NCBI GenBank assembly: GCA_021814895.1
Contig: JAKAHN010000025.1
Coordinates: forward strand, 1-7,981
Origin: a bacterium
Lineage (GTDB): Bacteria; Patescibacteriota; Minisyncoccia; Phycocordibacterales; 2-02-FULL-43-11
Direction: 5' to 3'
DNA: 7,981 bases
The first letter of the stretch is position 1; the number at the start of each line of letters is the position of its first letter. Positions 5,725-7,981 of this stretch are shown one piece after another. A program made the position numbers and the translations under genes. Under the pieces are notes generated by a model. That model saw only the letters and a list, made by a program, of their open reading frames with translations, searched no databases and was not told the origin of the DNA.

Positions 5725-5834
5725 AACACTCCTTGCTTTTTGTTTTTGCGCGCGCCCGATTTTTTCTGAAAAATAAAAGGGTATTTTCTTTCGGGGTTCT
5801 GCCTTCCAAGTATTCAGGCGGTGTGGCGGGGCTT
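5682..5834. repeat. Large imperfect inverted repeat with sub-hairpins
   Basis: AAGCCCCGCCAC (5682-5693) pairs with GTGGCGGGGCTT (5823-5834), and AACCCCGAAAGAAAACAC (5712-5729) pairs with 5781-5798 at 17 of 18 bases. Between these paired blocks each arm holds its own short stem (TGCC/GGCA on the left, AGGC/GCCT type on the right). About 50 bases form the apical part. As single-stranded DNA or RNA this would fold into a long branched hairpin of about 150 bases. Confidence 0.75.
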
Positions 5835-5842
5835 CAATACGG

Positions 5843-5897
5843 GCTCGGCAAAGCAAAACTATTTTTGCGGGAGGAAAAGGATTTGCTTTACCTCGGC
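5843..5897. repeat. Short imperfect inverted repeat
   Basis: GCTCGGCAAAGCAAAAC (5843-5859) and the reverse complement of 5880-5897 (GCCGAGGTAAAGCAAATC) match with small gaps and a few substitutions, around a loop of about 20 bases. It could be an RNA hairpin or part of the repeat family. No function is evident. Confidence 0.45.
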
Positions 5898-5929
5898 TGA
5901 TTTCCCGCGCGGAGGAGGAGTCTGGGGAG

Positions 5930-5973
5930 GAATCCGCGTGGGCTTCGCTTTCGGATTTCGGCGGGGCGGGCTA
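5930..5973 (+). repeat. Inverted repeat C, left arm (44 bp, perfect)
   Basis: All 44 bases equal the reverse complement of 7839-7882. The arm is GC-rich and contains GAATCCGCGTGGG, CTTCGCTTTCGG and GGCGGGGCGGG. It ends directly before the -35 of the ABC gene promoter. Confidence 0.95.
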
Positions 5974-6002
5974 TGGAGAAAAAAGATTAAAACTGCTAAA
6001 AT
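5974..6002 (+). promoter_or_regulatory. Promoter of the ABC transporter gene
   Basis: TGGAGA (5974-5979, 4 of 6 to consensus) and TAAAAT (5997-6002, 5 of 6) are 17 bases apart, with a TGC extended -10 at 5994-5996. The leader to the ATG at 6017 would be under 10 bases and shows no Shine-Dalgarno. The promoter starts at the first base after inverted repeat C. Confidence 0.65.
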
Positions 6003-6016
6003 GAATTTATTCGTCT

Positions 6017-7831
6017 ATGAAATCGCCAAAACTTACAACTCCAATAAGACAAGTAGCCAAAAACACAAAACGGCTTTTTAGTCTTGCATGGAAAATGGAT
6101 CGTAGATTGACCACGCTTTATTATTTGACGACGGCTATCGGCGCGTTGTTTCCTTTGGCTTCAGCTTACGTTTTGAAGCTGTTAATTGACTATCTCCAAG
6201 TAACACAAAATTCTTTTGCTACCACAGTTCCAATAATTATCGTGGTCGTCCTCGCTGGAAAATATTTAGCGACGTTTTTAGATAGCATAATTTATTCGGG
6301 AATTAACAACAGCTATTTGGACTATGTTTTTAGATATAAACTTCAAAATGAGATTACTTGGAAGTTTCAGCAAAAAGTATCAAAACTTGATATTGCCCAT
6401 TTCGAAAATTCGGAAGTTCAAGACTTGATAACAAAAACGCGCGATACAATGCAGTGGCAATTACCCGATTATTTAAGAAGTTTTTCATATTTATTCCTTG
6501 ATATTATTGCTTTCATTGTGGCTTTTATAGTTCTCTTACCATACGGTTGGTGGATACCAGTTTTAGTTGGAGTTGTTACAATGCCCAGATTATACCTCCA
6601 AGCAAAATACGGCGGTATAAAGTGGTCAATTTGGGGTTCTGGCGCACCACAAGCTAAAAAACTTTGGTATTTGAATTATCTACTACAAGAACCAATGACG
6701 GTCAGAGAAACTAGAATTTCACAATCATCAGAATCTCTGTTAAATAAATTTAAGGAAATTCAGCAATATTTATTTGAATTGAGCAAAGGTGCACTCGATA
6801 GATATCTGCGTGTTTTGACAATTCCACCAATTATAGAAGCTGTGGTTATATTTTTTGTGGCATATCAATTCTTGCCTCCAGTGATTGCTGGAACACTAAC
6901 TATTGGTAGCTTCACTTTGCTTATTAGTATGTTGGAACAATTAGGAAGTCGTTCAGCTAATGCTTCGGCACACTTTGCTCAAATTTACGAAAGCAATCTT
7001 TATGTGAATCATTATTTTGATTTTCTTGCTTTACCGCCGTTGATACCAGCAGCAAAAAATCCTGTGGTTCTTGAAGAAATAAAACCACCAAAAATTGAAT
7101 TTCGAAATGTATCTTTTAATTATCCAAAAGGTCAGAAAGTTTTGGACGGAGTTTCTTTTGTGATAGAGCCAGGCGAAAGCGTTGCCTTGGTCGGACATAA
7201 CGGTGCCGGTAAAACAACTATCGTAAAATTATTGTGCAGATTTTATGACGTAAGTGGTGGAGAGATATTGATAAATGATATTAACATCAAAGATTTGGAT
7301 TTGTCTCGCTGGTACAAATTTTTAGGCACTCTTTTCCAAGAATTTGTTAAATATCATTTCACAGTTCGAGAAAATATTTTTTTGGGAGAACCAGATAAGA
7401 AAGATGAAAACGCAATGAGAGAAGCGGCTATTAAATCTGGCGCAGCAGAATTTATTGAGCAACTACCAAAGAAATATGACACAATTCTTGGAAAAGAATT
7501 TGAAGACGGCGAGGAATTATCTGGTGGACAATGGCAAAAATTGGCGATAGCTAGAGCATTTTACGAAGAGTCGCCAGTTTTGATTTTAGACGAGCCGACA
7601 AGCGCAATTGATCCTGAAGCCGAATATGAGATTTTCAACAATTTGGAGAAGCAGTATAAAAATAAAACACTCATTTTGGTTTCTCACCGATTTTCTACTG
7701 TACGCAACGCAAATAAAATTGTTGTTATAGACCACGGCAAGATTGTGGAAAGTGGCTCTCACGAAGAACTAATGACACTAGGCGGTGAATACTCAAAGTT
7801 GTTCTTAATTCAAGCAAAAGGATATAAGTAA
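6017..7831 (+). CDS. ABC exporter, fused membrane and ATPase domains (MsbA/MdlB type)
   Basis: This is a half-transporter that should work as a dimer in the cytoplasmic membrane to export a small molecule, lipid or peptide. The 604 residues are a normal full length. The membrane domain covers about 30-340 with hydrophobic segments near 33-56, 70-92, 155-173, 174-196, 268-290 and 292-308. The ATPase domain covers about 357-600 with Walker A GHNGAGKTT (393-401), Q-loop LFQEF (439-443), signature LSGGQWQK (501-508), Walker B VLILDEP (521-527, catalytic E526), D-loop SAID and switch histidine in LVSHRFS (554-560). The catalytic glutamate is present, so a homodimer would have two active sites. No peptidase domain precedes it. 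The gene is AT-rich (15 GC of 60 in 6301-6360), stands alone and is framed by inverted repeat C. The substrate is unknown. Confidence 0.93.
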   Translation: MKSPKLTTPIRQVAKNTKRLFSLAWKMDRRLTTLYYLTTAIGALFPLASAYVLKLLIDYLQVTQNSFATTVPIIIVVVLAGKYLATFLDSIIYSGINNSYLDYVFRYKLQNEITWKFQQKVSKLDIAHFENSEVQDLITKTRDTMQWQLPDYLRSFSYLFLDIIAFIVAFIVLLPYGWWIPVLVGVVTMPRLYLQAKYGGIKWSIWGSGAPQAKKLWYLNYLLQEPMTVRETRISQSSESLLNKFKEIQQYLFELSKGALDRYLRVLTIPPIIEAVVIFFVAYQFLPPVIAGTLTIGSFTLLISMLEQLGSRSANASAHFAQIYESNLYVNHYFDFLALPPLIPAAKNPVVLEEIKPPKIEFRNVSFNYPKGQKVLDGVSFVIEPGESVALVGHNGAGKTTIVKLLCRFYDVSGGEILINDINIKDLDLSRWYKFLGTLFQEFVKYHFTVRENIFLGEPDKKDENAMREAAIKSGAAEFIEQLPKKYDTILGKEFEDGEELSGGQWQKLAIARAFYEESPVLILDEPTSAIDPEAEYEIFNNLEKQYKNKTLILVSHRFSTVRNANKIVVIDHGKIVESGSHEELMTLGGEYSKLFLIQAKGYK

Positions 7832-7838
7832 TTATTTT

Positions 7839-7882
7839 TAGCCCGCCCCGCCGAAATCCGAAAGCGAAGCCCACGCGGATTC
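7839..7882 (-). repeat. Inverted repeat C, right arm (44 bp, perfect)
   Basis: Exact reverse complement of 5930-5973, starting 8 bases after the ABC gene stop. The T-rich TTATTTTT before it and its GC-rich content do not form an obvious terminator stem on their own. Its last 4 bases (ATTC) are also the first bases of repeat B. Confidence 0.95.
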
Positions 7883-7981
7883 TGGAGTATCTTTATGACT
7901 TCGCTCGAACTTACTTTATCAAAAATTCGTGATGAATGAAAGCCCCGCCACTGCCTCGCTTCGCTCGGCAACCCCAAAGAA
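7879..7981 (+). repeat. Repeat B, third copy, cut by window end
   Basis: About 94% identical to 5621-5724 in the same orientation. The copy probably continues beyond the window, because the match persists up to the last base. Confidence 0.92.

Larger units (their letters stand above)
5570..6016. other. Non-coding, repeat-rich spacer
   Basis: No convincing gene lies between the AstE-like promoter and the ABC gene. Open frames in this stretch run through repeats, have low-complexity translations and match no family I know. In order it holds about 50 bases of unassigned AT-rich sequence, repeat B, a large imperfect inverted repeat, a second smaller inverted repeat, the left arm of inverted repeat C, and the ABC gene promoter. 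GC-rich words such as CTTCGCT recur through it. Confidence 0.75.
5930..7882. mobile_element. Candidate cassette/module 2 bounded by inverted repeat C
   Basis: This 1953-bp unit consists of 44-bp perfect terminal inverted repeats tightly enclosing one promoter and one gene; the right arm begins 8 bases after the stop codon. Repeat B overlaps its right end by 4 bases and lies about 200 bases outside its left end. No recombinase is encoded. Whether it moves or inverts is inference. Confidence 0.35.

Noticed and set aside
5682..5834. Integron attC site
   Set aside because: The hairpin shape and size are reminiscent, but the outer ends do not show the RYYYAAC/GTTRRRY core pair, and no integron integrase is in the window.
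5436..6081. Overlapping open frames in the spacer between the AstE-like and ABC genes
   Set aside because: They run through repeat B, the inverted repeats and the AstE-like promoter, overlap each other on both strands, and give Arg/Gly/Lys-rich translations without domains.
3283..7882. Insertion sequences with terminal inverted repeats
   Set aside because: The inverted repeats fit in length, but neither unit encodes a transposase and no short target duplications flank the arms. I list them only as candidate modules.
3228..7981. CRISPR array
   Set aside because: Repeats are 44-104 bases and spaced by whole genes, without short regular spacers or cas genes.

Overview
The window looks like a piece of an uncultured Candidate Phyla Radiation (Patescibacteria) genome. 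The evidence is a moderately AT-rich sequence, very compact genes, a prfB-ftsE-ftsX-recQ run with 2-3 base spacers, near-leaderless promoters, and a YerC/YecD-type TrpR-like regulator. This assignment is inference from gene style; there is no rRNA to confirm it. All genes read with the standard code.

Region 1 (1-3227, minus strand) is ordinary chromosome. It holds prfB (release factor 2), ftsE, ftsX and recQ in transcription order, with recQ running off the left edge. The prfB gene is odd. It starts at the equivalent of the domain 1/domain 2 boundary, so about 110-120 N-terminal residues are missing. Its 5' end abuts a repeat that contributes an in-frame TAA and also a -10-like element.

Region 2 (about 3228-5620) is the first accessory module. 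A diverged copy of repeat B is followed by a 55-bp perfect inverted repeat (3283-3337 and 5515-5569). Each arm is itself a complete inward-facing promoter (TTGACT, 17 bp, TAAAGT) with a CTTTAG/CTAAAG dyad. The left arm drives a TrpR-like DNA-binding protein, and the right arm drives a zinc-dependent succinylglutamate desuccinylase/aspartoacylase-like hydrolase. Between them sits a GC-richer, compact glutamate-cysteine-ligase-like gene with a strong Shine-Dalgarno. It converges with the hydrolase gene on a shared bidirectional terminator.

Region 3 (5570-7981) is the second module. About 450 bp of non-coding, repeat-rich DNA includes repeat B and a large imperfect inverted repeat. It leads into a single full-length ABC exporter gene flanked by a 44-bp perfect inverted repeat (5930-5973 and 7839-7882), followed at once by another copy of repeat B that runs off the right edge.

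The overall pattern is therefore repeat B, inverted repeat, gene(s), inverted repeat, repeat B, inverted repeat, gene, inverted repeat, repeat B, with a period of about 2.3-2.4 kb. No transposase or integrase is visible. This cassette-like layout, joined to the chromosome exactly where prfB loses its N-terminus, is the most interesting feature. The caveat is that such repeats are also where short-read assemblies misjoin.
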